A stretch of 14,228 nt of DNA from Clostridia bacterium (GTDB lineage: Bacteria; Bacillota; Clostridia; Oscillospirales; Acutalibacteraceae). The position numbers and the translations under genes were made by a program. This document shows, in pieces, positions 1 through 6,552 of this stretch (position 1 is the first letter of the stretch; each line of letters begins with the position of its first letter). The DNA lies in NCBI GenBank assembly GCA_900755995.1, contig CAAEIM010000013.1, forward strand, positions 1-14,228, in the 5' to 3' direction. A model generated the notes under the pieces. The model did not search any database. It had not been told where the DNA came from and was given only the letters and a program-made list of their open reading frames with translations.

Positions 1-105
1 TAAATTGCACAATTGTTTCTTTTTAAGAATTTTAAGCATATTAAATAAAAATAAATCTGTTAAATTACGGAAATTTTCTGTTATTACAAGCAAATTCTCA
101 GGCAA
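1..105 (-). CDS. Possible 5' end of a minus-strand gene leaving the window
   Basis: A reading frame on the minus strand stays open from about 138 to the left edge (about 46 codons). A TTG at 105-103 has an AGGAAA-like ribosome site 11 bases upstream. It lies downstream of a plausible minus-strand promoter (185-157). The encoded residues are hydrophobic and Lys/Asn-rich and I do not recognise them. In DNA this AT-rich an open frame of this length is only mildly unusual, and there is no ATG near the proposed start, so it may be untranslated leader instead. Nothing else is visible in this stretch. Confidence 0.2.
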   Translation of the reverse strand, partial: MPENLLVITENFRNLTDLFLFNMLKILKKKQLCNL

Positions 106-156
106 AGAGTTCGTATTTTCCTGAACAGTAAGAAATTTTTATAATTATTTACGGTT

Positions 157-185
157 ATTATACACCAATAAAGTTAAAAATGCAA
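157..185 (-). promoter_or_regulatory. Putative minus-strand promoter reading out of the window
   Basis: On the minus strand TTGCAT (185-180) and TATAAT (162-157) are separated by exactly 17 bases. The -10 is perfect and the -35 matches TTGACA at three positions. It sits just beyond the terminator of the upstream RNA candidate, as expected for an independent unit to the left. Confidence 0.4.
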
Positions 186-197
186 TATTTTTGCCCT

Positions 198-237
198 AAA
201 AAAGCCAAACCTGTGCTGAAGAAACGCAGGTTTGGCT
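198..237 (-). terminator. Rho-independent terminator (minus strand)
   Basis: AGCCAAACCTG (203-213) and CAGGTTTGGCT (227-237) form a perfect 11-bp stem, extendable by a G-U and a C-G pair. Read on the minus strand the stem is followed by six T residues (203-198). On the plus strand no T-run follows, so the direction is clear. No protein gene precedes it on the minus strand, so it must end a non-coding or very short-ORF transcript. Confidence 0.8.
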
Positions 238-552
238 ATAAACATGAGTTATCAAATTTTTAGTGTGCTGCGCATAATCCTGATTGCCTGATATTTTGTC
301 CCTGTCTAAAATATTGTACCGATTACCCAAAGCTGAATTTTCAAAATATCAAGCAATTCGGATTACAAAATGCGCTAATGTATCAAATATGAATGTGTTA
401 TTCTCTCTTTCTTTAACGGAGCTTGATGCTACACGGCACTCTACTTCATACATCCGATTTTGATGTATGAAGCAGCCCCTTATGCGCCATGCAAAACTTC
501 TAAATACATAATTTCAAAAAACTTTTAAATAACTTGTTTTCATTTAATTTCT
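198..552 (-). ncRNA. Candidate structured non-coding RNA, family unknown
   Basis: A transcript of about 355 nt is predicted between a minus-strand promoter (-10 at 564-559) and the terminator at 237-198. No ORF above about 14 codons with a ribosome site was found on this strand. The region is rich in pairing. CTTCATACATC (444-454) faces GATGTATGAAG (462-472), an 11-bp hairpin. The segments 283-298 and 342-357 are 16-base inverted repeats with one difference, extended by AATCC/GGATT (276-280, 360-364). GCGCATAA at 270-277 pairs with TTATGCGC at 480-487, closing about 218 nt. Length and a closing stem recall 6S RNA, but I could not match a 6S central bubble, so no family is assigned. The 5' end is inferred, so the RNA could be shorter. 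Confidence 0.5.
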
Positions 553-558
553 GATGTT

Positions 559-587
559 ATTATAACACAGGATTTTCCAGTTGTGAC
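559..587 (-). promoter_or_regulatory. Putative promoter of the minus-strand RNA
   Basis: On the minus strand GTCACA (587-582) and TATAAT (564-559) are 17 bases apart. The -10 is perfect and the -35 matches four of six positions. The -10 lies inside the 13-base palindrome TGTTAT-T-ATAACA (555-567). The -35 overlaps the first of two GTGACA-containing repeats shared with the divergent operon promoter. Confidence 0.45.
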
Positions 588-636
588 AGTTTGGGCAAAA
601 ACGCAGCGAAAAAAGTCAAAAGTGATGTTTTTTAGT

Positions 637-665
637 GTGACAAATCGGGTTTTATGCTGTATAAT
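637..665 (+). promoter_or_regulatory. Promoter of the LytTR/GHKL two-component operon
   Basis: GTGACA (637-642, five of six to TTGACA) and a perfect TATAAT (660-665) are spaced by 17 bases. The start site would fall near 672, so the mRNA begins almost at the Shine-Dalgarno of the first gene. The -35 lies in the repeat GTGACA-AATC-GGG (637-649), whose partner GTGACA-GTTT-GGG is at 583-595. The first copy contains ACAGTTTGG, which resembles AgrA/LytTR half-sites as I remember them. Confidence 0.7.
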
Positions 666-685
666 AGCAGATGAGGAGGGATTTT

Positions 686-1405
686 TTGCTTAATATATTA
701 CTTTGTGATGATGACAAATCTATACTCAAACAGGTGCTGTCGCTTATTAACAGCCTGCAAAAGAATTATAAAATTCAGTTTAACATTGATATGAGAACCT
801 GCGGCGAGTATATTTTTAAAGAAAACAATTCTTACGACATAGCCATTGTTGATATTGAAATGCCGAAGGTGAACGGTCTGGAGCTTTCCGAAAAGCTAAA
901 GCAAATCAACCCCGATGTTATAGTTATGATTTTAACTTCTTATTCGGATTATCTGGACAGCGCAATGAAAATTCAGGTTTTCAGGTATCTTTCAAAGCCG
1001 ATTAATGCCGAAAGATTTAACAGGAATTTTCTTGAAGCGGTGGACTATTATAAAAAGATAAGCAAGAGTATTATTATAGAAAAGTACGACGAAATCTTTG
1101 CCGTAAAAACCAAGGATATTTTATATATTGAAAACAAGAAGCACGGCTCAACCGTGGTTACCAAGAAAAGGAGCTATGACACTAACAAAAAGCCGGCGGA
1201 GTGGCTTGAAATTATAAATCAGCCAAACTGCTTTGTTCAGTCACATAAAAGCTATATTGTAAACCTGCAAAACGTAATTAATTTTGATAAAAGCTCTATT
1301 ACCTTTCAGGGCGAAACAAATAGCATTGTTGTACCGTGCATTTCTCAAAGGAAATACTCTGATTTTAAAAGAGCATTTTTTGATTTTGCGGGAGGGGTTG
1401 TATGA
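686..1405 (+). CDS. LytTR-family response regulator (AgrA-like)
   Basis: A cytoplasmic response regulator of 239 aa. Residues 1-125 are a receiver domain: acidic cluster D8-D10, phospho-acceptor D56 in the VDIEMP context, T84/S85 and the conserved K104-P105. A linker leads to a LytTR DNA-binding domain at about 135-235, with the typical FVQSHKSYIVNL segment. This pairing is that of AgrA/VirR-type regulators, which bind direct repeats upstream of target promoters. I chose TTG at 686 because AGGAGG lies at 674-679, six bases before it. The in-frame ATG at 671 would sit at or before the predicted transcription start. The stop overlaps the next gene by 4 bp (ATGA), so kinase and regulator are coupled. 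The target genes are unknown, and autoregulation is plausible from repeats in its own promoter. Confidence 0.9.
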   Translation: MLNILLCDDDKSILKQVLSLINSLQKNYKIQFNIDMRTCGEYIFKENNSYDIAIVDIEMPKVNGLELSEKLKQINPDVIVMILTSYSDYLDSAMKIQVFRYLSKPINAERFNRNFLEAVDYYKKISKSIIIEKYDEIFAVKTKDILYIENKKHGSTVVTKKRSYDTNKKPAEWLEIINQPNCFVQSHKSYIVNLQNVINFDKSSITFQGETNSIVVPCISQRKYSDFKRAFFDFAGGVV

Positions 1406-2700
1406 TTACTCTTTGCATTGCGATATTGTATATATTTGAGGCTATTATTTCTTATATGTTTATATCAAATAAGTACACTCCCAAGTGCAGTGACAATATG
1501 ATGCTTGTATTATTTACAATTTCGGCTACTACGCAGTTTATTGTAAGTCAGTTTAACTACAATTTGTCGAGTTTAACTGTTTTTATTGCCTGTAACCTGT
1601 TACTGTGCATTTTATGCTTTGATACAAACATTTTTCAGTCGATGTTTACCTCTATACTCTTAGCGGCAATAATGTTTTTATCAAATATGTGTATATGGTT
1701 ATTTGCAGGTCTTGTATTTAAAATTGACGCAAACAGCACAGTAAACAACGGTATAGTTTATATTTTATTAATTGCAAGCTCAAAGTTGCTGTACTTTTTT
1801 GTTGCATATTTTGTATCAAAAATTTCCATAAAGGAAAGCAAGTCGCAGATAAAGCTTAACAAAACAAATCTTCTGTTCCTTTTGCCGATTGCCTCTGTTC
1901 TGGTGATGGTTGGAATGTCCTACATAACACTTATATACAGCTTAGACGAGTATCTGTATATTTTATTTATAGTGGGAACAATTCTGCTTATGTTTTCTAA
2001 TGTGGTTGTATTTCTGGTACACGAAAGCGTTATTAAAACGCAGAACGAAAACACTGCTTTAAAGCTTCAAAAGCAAAAGTCTGAAATTGACACCGAGTAT
2101 TACTCGGTTTTGCAGGAGCAGTATGAAAACTCAAATATTCTTATTCACGATATTAAGCGGCATCTGCTGTCTATAAAGGAGCTTTCTAATGAAAAGAATT
2201 TTGAGGCTATTAACAAATATATAGATAATCTGTACGGCAGCTATCAGATTAATTATTTAAAAAAGTACAGTGTAAACAAGCTAATAAATGTAATAATAAA
2301 CAGGTATGTTAATGCGTATAAGGAAAAAGGGATTGATTTTTACTGCGACATTCGGGATATTGATTTTTCGAGTATTTCGGACAATGACCTTACCTCTCTG
2401 TTTGATAATCTGCTTGAAAATGCACTTGAGGCAGCTCAGAATGCTGAGAATAAAAAAATTGAGATTACAGTTAAGCAAACAAATACTAACTATATAGCTA
2501 TCAATATATGGAATTACTGCTCGGCTGCACCGAATCTCAAAAACGGAGAGCTGCTCACAACTAAGAGGAACAAATCCATTCACGGCTTTGGCTTAAAAAG
2601 CATTAAGAGAATTGCAAAGAAATATGACGGCAACCTAAGCTACAGCTTTGACAGCGAAGAAATGAAATTTTCCATTGCGGTTGTGCTGAAAATCAAATAA
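1402..2700 (+). CDS. GHKL sensor histidine kinase (AgrC-like)
   Basis: A 432-aa membrane sensor kinase, cognate partner of the preceding regulator. Residues 1-206 hold six or seven hydrophobic helices (roughly 3-22, 33-52, 57-72, 78-104, 116-140, 156-180, 184-206). A charged, probably coiled-coil segment (about 210-245) leads to the phosphorylation region IHDIKRH with H249. The ATPase part carries an N-box (DNLLENALEAA, D335-A345) and a G-box (HGFGLKSI, 394-401), typical of the HATPase_c_5/GHKL group. The polytopic N-terminus without an extracellular domain fits peptide-sensing AgrC-type kinases. A GGAGGGG ribosome site lies at 1391-1397. No agrB or agrD homologue is present in the window, so the ligand is unknown. 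The gene is full length. Confidence 0.9.
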   Translation: MITLCIAILYIFEAIISYMFISNKYTPKCSDNMMLVLFTISATTQFIVSQFNYNLSSLTVFIACNLLLCILCFDTNIFQSMFTSILLAAIMFLSNMCIWLFAGLVFKIDANSTVNNGIVYILLIASSKLLYFFVAYFVSKISIKESKSQIKLNKTNLLFLLPIASVLVMVGMSYITLIYSLDEYLYILFIVGTILLMFSNVVVFLVHESVIKTQNENTALKLQKQKSEIDTEYYSVLQEQYENSNILIHDIKRHLLSIKELSNEKNFEAINKYIDNLYGSYQINYLKKYSVNKLINVIINRYVNAYKEKGIDFYCDIRDIDFSSISDNDLTSLFDNLLENALEAAQNAENKKIEITVKQTNTNYIAINIWNYCSAAPNLKNGELLTTKRNKSIHGFGLKSIKRIAKKYDGNLSYSFDSEEMKFSIAVVLKIK

Positions 2701-2848
2701 CAAATATATATTCTTCCATTAAAACGCTTATCATATTACTGCAATAAAATTTATTTTTTGCTTAAAAAATGCGGTATAAAAAGCACTCTGAGTCAAACAA
2801 TATTAATGCAATATTTTGCAAATATTACAGAATCAGGGGAGTTTTGAT

Positions 2849-3391
2849 ATGAAAGCAACAGGTATTGTAAGAAGAATTGACGACCTCGGTCGTGTAGTTA
2901 TACCAAAAGAAATCCGCCGCACACTTCGCATTCGTGAGGGCGAGCCGCTGGAAATATATACCGCTACTGACGGTGAGGTTATTTTTAAAAAATATTCGCC
3001 TGTCGGCGAGCTTTCCGCATTTGCTTCTCAGTACGCCGAAGTACTTGCAAAGGTAAGCGGGTTTCCGGTTATAGTTTGCGACAAAGACCATGTAATAGCG
3101 GCGTCGGGTGTTTCAAAGCGTGAGCTGCTCGAACGCAGGGTTTCTTCTGTACTTGAAAATTATATGGAAAGCAGAAAAAGCTACACCGCAACACAGGCTA
3201 CCGCAGGAGATGTTCTGCCCGTTGAGGGAGTTGAACACAGAGCTGCTGTAATCTACCCTATCTTAGCCTCTGGCGATGTTACAGGAGCTGTTGTTATGCT
3301 GATGAATGAGGGCAACACAATTCCGACAGAAACTGAGGTTAAGCTTGCGCACTCGGCTGCTGCATTCCTCGGCAAACAAATGGAAGAATAG
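2849..3391 (+). CDS. spoVT: Stage V sporulation protein T, SpoVT
   Basis: A 180-aa AbrB-family transcription factor that modulates forespore sigma-G-dependent genes. Residues 1-50 are the swapped-hairpin DNA-binding domain, beginning MKATGIVRRIDDLGRVVIPK, which is nearly identical to the family. Residues about 55-178 form a GAF-like domain. The length agrees with the 178 aa of Bacillus SpoVT. The start is ATG 2849 with AGGGGAG at 2835-2841; an ATG 33 bases upstream in the same frame lacks a ribosome site and would add eleven non-family residues. The gene is monocistronic: about 150 bases separate it from the kinase, and a terminator follows. No clear sigma-A promoter was found upstream, which would fit a forespore sigma factor, but I could not name one. 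Confidence 0.95.
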   Translation: MKATGIVRRIDDLGRVVIPKEIRRTLRIREGEPLEIYTATDGEVIFKKYSPVGELSAFASQYAEVLAKVSGFPVIVCDKDHVIAASGVSKRELLERRVSSVLENYMESRKSYTATQATAGDVLPVEGVEHRAAVIYPILASGDVTGAVVMLMNEGNTIPTETEVKLAHSAAAFLGKQMEE

Positions 3392-3406
3392 CAGCCTATT
3401 GGCTGC
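3391..3406 (+). other. Small hairpin over the spoVT stop region
   Basis: GCAGCC (3391-3396) and GGCTGC (3401-3406) form a 6-bp stem with a TATT loop. GAATA/TATTC can extend it outside with a three-base bulge. No T-run follows, so it is not the terminator. It may be a 3' processing or mRNA-stability element. Confidence 0.3.
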
Positions 3407-3471
3407 AGCTATTCGTGCAGACGTATCATATAATATGTACTTCTGTACCCGAACTCTTTTGAGCAATTATT

Positions 3472-3505
3472 AAGGGCTGACCTTGTTTTGGTCAGCCCTT
3501 TTCCC
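3472..3505 (+). terminator. Terminator between spoVT and the feo operon
   Basis: AAGGGCTGACC (3472-3482) and GGTCAGCCCTT (3490-3500) form a perfect 11-bp stem with a 7-base loop. The plus-strand tail is a T-rich TTCCCTATTATT. It ends spoVT and, lying between convergent units, probably also ends feo on the other strand, although the minus-side T content is weaker. Confidence 0.8.
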
Positions 3506-3520
3506 TATTATTAAATGATT

Positions 3521-3706
3521 CTACTTATCAGATTGCTGAGGGTGGCATTTCCCCGCCATTGCACAGGACGCACAGCCGCAGCCTGAGCAAGTGGGTTTTC
3601 CTTTTTTTCTCGCCCTGAAATTAAATATCAAAACAGCACAAACCACTGCGACAATTACAAACGAAACAATTATTGTTCCTATATTTTCAATTAAAAATTC
3701 AAACAT
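3521..3706 (-). CDS. FeoB-associated Cys-rich membrane peptide
   Basis: A 61-aa protein with one transmembrane helix (about 8-29), then a basic RARKKGK stretch and a Cys-rich tail with CSGCGCASC followed by another Cys (four spaced cysteines plus one). This matches the Firmicutes family named FeoB-associated Cys-rich membrane protein, whose role in Fe(II) transport is suspected but not established. The cysteines presumably face the cytoplasm and could contact iron or the FeoB G-domain. AGGAGG at 3718-3713 is six bases before the ATG. The gene follows feoB by 29 bases and is the last gene of the feo operon. Confidence 0.85.
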   Translation of the reverse strand: MFEFLIENIGTIIVSFVIVAVVCAVLIFNFRARKKGKPTCSGCGCASCAMAGKCHPQQSDK

Positions 3707-3735
3707 ATGCGTCCTCCTCTTTAAAACGGTTATAA

Positions 3736-6240
3736 TTATTTAGCCTTGGTTTTTAATTTTACGGGAGTGGAGTCCTCATAGGGTCTTGCCAACATATAAA
3801 TCATAAATATGAGTGTTGCCGCTGCAAAAATCAATCCAAGAATATTTATATTGCCGGTGAAAATACCTCCGAATTGATTAATCATAAGAGAGATTGCATA
3901 AGCAAAGGCACACTGATAGCCCACTGCGAACAATGTCCACTTGGTACTGTTCATCTCTCTCCTGATAGCTCCGATTGCAGCAACGCAGGGAGCGCAAAGC
4001 AAATTGAACACGAGGAAAGAGAAAGCGCTGACAGCAGTAAAGTGATTGGCAATTTCATTATATGTACCGAGCTCTGTGCCGCCGTAAAGGATTCCCAATG
4101 TGCTGACAATGTTCTCCTTGGCTATAATGCCTGTCATTGACGCAACAGCCGGCTGCCATTCGCCCCAACCGAGCGGTGTAAATATCCATGCAATGCAGTT
4201 GCCGATAATTGCAAGAATAGAGTAGCTGAGTTCGTCCTCGGAGAGCATACGGAAAGTTCCGTCAATAAATCCAAAATAGGTGGTAAACCAAATAATTATT
4301 GAAAAAACAAGAATGACTGTACCTGCTTTTTTAATAAATGACCAGCCTCTCTCCCACATTGAACGAAGAAGATTGGGAACCGTCGGCATATGATAAGCAG
4401 GAAGCTCCATAACAAACGGAGCAGGCTCTCCGATAAACGGTTTTGTCTTTTTAAGAATAAGACCTGAAACTATAATTGCAAACATACCGATGAAATAGGC
4501 TGATGTGGCTACCCACGGTGAGCCGTGAAAAACAGCACCGGCAATCATTGCGATAAACGGCACTTTAGCTCCGCACGGAATAAATGTTGTTGTAATAATC
4601 GTCATACGGCGGTCACGCAAATTCTCTATTGTACGAGAAGCCATAATTCCAGGAACGCCGCAGCCTGTGCCGACAAGCATAGGAATGAACGATTTTCCCG
4701 AAAGTCCGAATTTACGGAACAATCTGTCAAGAACGAATGCGATACGGGACATATAGCCGCAGCTTTCAAGGAATCCGAGGAGCAAAAACAGAATAAGCAG
4801 CTGCGGTACAAAGCTCAGCACTGAACCTACACCCGCTACAATACCGTCAAGAATAAGATTGGTGAGCCAGTCTGCACAGTTAATTGCTTCAAGTCCGTTG
4901 CCGATAAGCACAGGAACACCGGGTACCCACACACCGTACGCACTTGGGTCAGGAGCACCGTAGGAAATCTTGTAATCGGTATCGAGGTAGTTTTGAACAG
5001 CTCTTTCGAGCTGAGTCTTTGTTGTGTACGGATTCTCCGTAACCTCAAGGGTTTCTTCATCCTCTACCATATAAGTAACATTTGCATTTTCCGGTGTTAA
5101 AGCGACAAGACTTGCAAGAGCAGTCTCTGCGCCCTTCTCGGTGTAATTATCTGATTCAGCGTCCAGAGCTGCTGTAATATTGTCGTTGCCATACTCCTTA
5201 GCGAACGCCTCAATAATTGCGTCTGAATCACCGTAGGTTCTTTCTGCATCCTCAAACTGTTCACCGCCGATTCCCAGTAAATGCCAGCCATCGCCGAATA
5301 ATCCGTCATTTGCCCAATCTGTCACCACCGAACCGACCGCCTGCATTGAAATAAAATAAACAAGAAACATTATAATTGCAAAAATCGGTAATCCGAGCCA
5401 GCGGCTTGTAACAATCTTATCAATTTTATCCGAGGTTGACAACCCGCCCTGATTTTTCTTTTTATAGCAGGTCTTGAGAACTGCGGTTATGTAGTTATAT
5501 CTTTCATTAGTAATAATACTCTCGCTGTCATCATCAAGCTCTTTTTCTGCACGATTAATATCTTTTTCAACGTGCTGTCTGGTTTCATCGCTGAGATTTA
5601 GCGTAGTCATAACCTTTTCGTCACGCTCAAAAACCTTGATTGCGTACCATCTCTGCTGTTCCTCCGGCATTTCGTGAACTACCGCCTCCTCAATATGAGC
5701 AAGGGCGTGTTCAACAGCGCCGCTGAAGGTGTGCATCGGAACAGGCTTGCTTTCCTTTGCGGCTTCAATAGCTGCCTCCGCCCCCTCTATAATACCGTCG
5801 CTCTTTAAAGCAGAAATTTCAAAAACCTTGCAGCCAAGCTCCTTTGAAAGTACGGCTGTATCAATCTTATCTCCATTCTTTTTGACAACGTCCATCATAT
5901 TGATTGCAATAACCACAGGGATACCAATCTCTGCAAGCTGTGTTGTGAGATAAAGGTTGCGTTCAAGGTTGGTACCGTCAACAATATTAAGAATTGCGTC
6001 AGGTCTTTCATCTACAAGGTAATTACGGGCAACTACCTCCTCAAGAGTGTAAGGTGAAAGCGAATAAATACCCGGCAAATCCATAATAACAACATCATCG
6101 TGCTTTTTGAGCCCGCCCTCTTTTTTTTCAACCGTAACGCCAGGCCAGTTGCCAACGGACTGGTTAGAACCGGTCAAGGCGTTAAAAAGGGTTGTTTTAC
6201 CGCAGTTTGGGTTGCCTGCGAGTGCTATTTTAATACCCAT
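3736..6240 (-). CDS. feoB: Ferrous iron transport protein B, FeoB
   Basis: An 834-aa inner-membrane Fe(II) transporter. The N-terminal G domain has G1 GNPNCGKT (9-16), switch region around 31-42, G3 DLPG (54-57), G4 NMMD (114-117) and G5 SAL (143-145). A helical GDI-like spacer follows (about 165-265). The membrane part carries the Gate/core signatures GCGVPG (526-531), PCGAKVPF (555-562) and CAPCVAAIGAIRRE (749-762). An extracytoplasmic insertion of roughly 130 acidic residues (about 310-445) lies between the first and second membrane helices and makes the protein longer than typical 650-780-aa homologues. I chose ATG 6240; a TTG one codon earlier is equally in frame, and the weak AGAGGA site lies 5-8 bases upstream. 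The gene lies 89 bases downstream of feoA and is intact. Confidence 0.95.
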   Translation of the reverse strand: MGIKIALAGNPNCGKTTLFNALTGSNQSVGNWPGVTVEKKEGGLKKHDDVVIMDLPGIYSLSPYTLEEVVARNYLVDERPDAILNIVDGTNLERNLYLTTQLAEIGIPVVIAINMMDVVKKNGDKIDTAVLSKELGCKVFEISALKSDGIIEGAEAAIEAAKESKPVPMHTFSGAVEHALAHIEEAVVHEMPEEQQRWYAIKVFERDEKVMTTLNLSDETRQHVEKDINRAEKELDDDSESIITNERYNYITAVLKTCYKKKNQGGLSTSDKIDKIVTSRWLGLPIFAIIMFLVYFISMQAVGSVVTDWANDGLFGDGWHLLGIGGEQFEDAERTYGDSDAIIEAFAKEYGNDNITAALDAESDNYTEKGAETALASLVALTPENANVTYMVEDEETLEVTENPYTTKTQLERAVQNYLDTDYKISYGAPDPSAYGVWVPGVPVLIGNGLEAINCADWLTNLILDGIVAGVGSVLSFVPQLLILFLLLGFLESCGYMSRIAFVLDRLFRKFGLSGKSFIPMLVGTGCGVPGIMASRTIENLRDRRMTIITTTFIPCGAKVPFIAMIAGAVFHGSPWVATSAYFIGMFAIIVSGLILKKTKPFIGEPAPFVMELPAYHMPTVPNLLRSMWERGWSFIKKAGTVILVFSIIIWFTTYFGFIDGTFRMLSEDELSYSILAIIGNCIAWIFTPLGWGEWQPAVASMTGIIAKENIVSTLGILYGGTELGTYNEIANHFTAVSAFSFLVFNLLCAPCVAAIGAIRREMNSTKWTLFAVGYQCAFAYAISLMINQFGGIFTGNINILGLIFAAATLIFMIYMLARPYEDSTPVKLKTKAK

Positions 6241-6258
6241 CAAAGTCTTCCTCTCATC

Positions 6259-6280
6259 ATAGTTACATACAACTAACTTT
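6259..6280 (-). promoter_or_regulatory. Second operator-like palindrome, upstream of feoB
   Basis: The arms ATAGTTAC (6259-6266) and CTAACTTT (6273-6280) are separated by six bases. This is the geometry of the palindrome at the feoA promoter, with 14 of 16 arm positions identical. It lies just upstream of the feoB ribosome site. No convincing separate promoter was found beside it: a TATAAT at 6317-6312 has no -35 at a usable distance. Confidence 0.35.
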
Positions 6281-6283
6281 ATT

Positions 6284-6310
6284 CTTAAAAATATCGGGGA
6301 TATTTCCCCG
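6284..6310 (-). terminator. Possible attenuator hairpin between feoA and feoB
   Basis: CGGGG (6295-6299) and CCCCG (6306-6310) form a short all-GC stem with a six-base loop. On the minus strand it is followed by ATATTTTTAAG, a five-T run. The stem is short for a full terminator, so partial read-through, lowering feoB relative to feoA, is the more likely effect. Confidence 0.35.
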
Positions 6311-6329
6311 TATTATAATTTATACAAGT

Positions 6330-6551
6330 TCAATCAAGTTCAATCATTTCAGCGTCAGCTTTACGCAAAGAAAGTTCGTAGCCTCTCACCTGAACCTCAA
6401 TAGGGTCGCCGAGCGGAGCTACCTTGCGGATATATATTTCAACTCCCTTTGTAATGCCCATATCCATAATTCTGCGTCTGATTGCGCCCTGACCGCTGAC
6501 CTTTGCAACCTTTACGGTTTCTCCGATTTTTGCATCTTTAAGAGTTTTCAT
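6330..6551 (-). CDS. feoA: Ferrous iron transport protein A, FeoA
   Basis: A 73-aa cytoplasmic SH3-like protein that supports FeoB. The family pattern is clear: an opening LKDAKIGETVKVAKVSG, then RRRIMDMGITKGVEI, then PLGDPIEVQVRGYELSLRKADAEMI. Length is typical. The ATG at 6551 has GGAGG at 6562-6558 with six-base spacing. That ribosome site lies inside the last codons of a short upstream ORF, whose stop ends one base before this ATG. The gene is first in feoA-feoB-Cys-rich peptide. A tandem 10-bp duplication (CAAGTTCAAT on the plus strand, 6325-6334 and 6335-6344) spans the stop codon. Confidence 0.95.
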   Translation of the reverse strand: MKTLKDAKIGETVKVAKVSGQGAIRRRIMDMGITKGVEIYIRKVAPLGDPIEVQVRGYELSLRKADAEMIELD

Positions 6552-6552
6552 A

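Noticed and set aside
198..552. Assigning the RNA candidate to 6S RNA or another named family
   Set aside because: Length and closing stem are suggestive, but no diagnostic central bubble or family sequence could be verified by eye.
1..670. A hidden agrD-like peptide gene upstream of the regulator
   Set aside because: Short minus-strand frames of 9-14 codons exist, but none has a ribosome site or an AgrD-like pattern, and no AgrB is present.
671..685. ATG 671 as start of the LytTR regulator
   Set aside because: It lies at the predicted transcription start and upstream of the AGGAGG site, which fits TTG 686 instead.
2758..2780. TTGCTT ... TATAAA as a spoVT promoter
   Set aside because: The spacing is only 11 bases, too short for a housekeeping promoter.
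4525..5309. Open frames on both strands overlapping feoB
   Set aside because: They are antisense or out-of-frame shadows of a well-conserved gene, without ribosome sites or recognisable products.
6312..6343. Independent feoB promoter using TATAAT 6317-6312
   Set aside because: The nearby TTGATT and TTGAAC hexamers lie at 14, 10 and 20 bases, outside the usable range.
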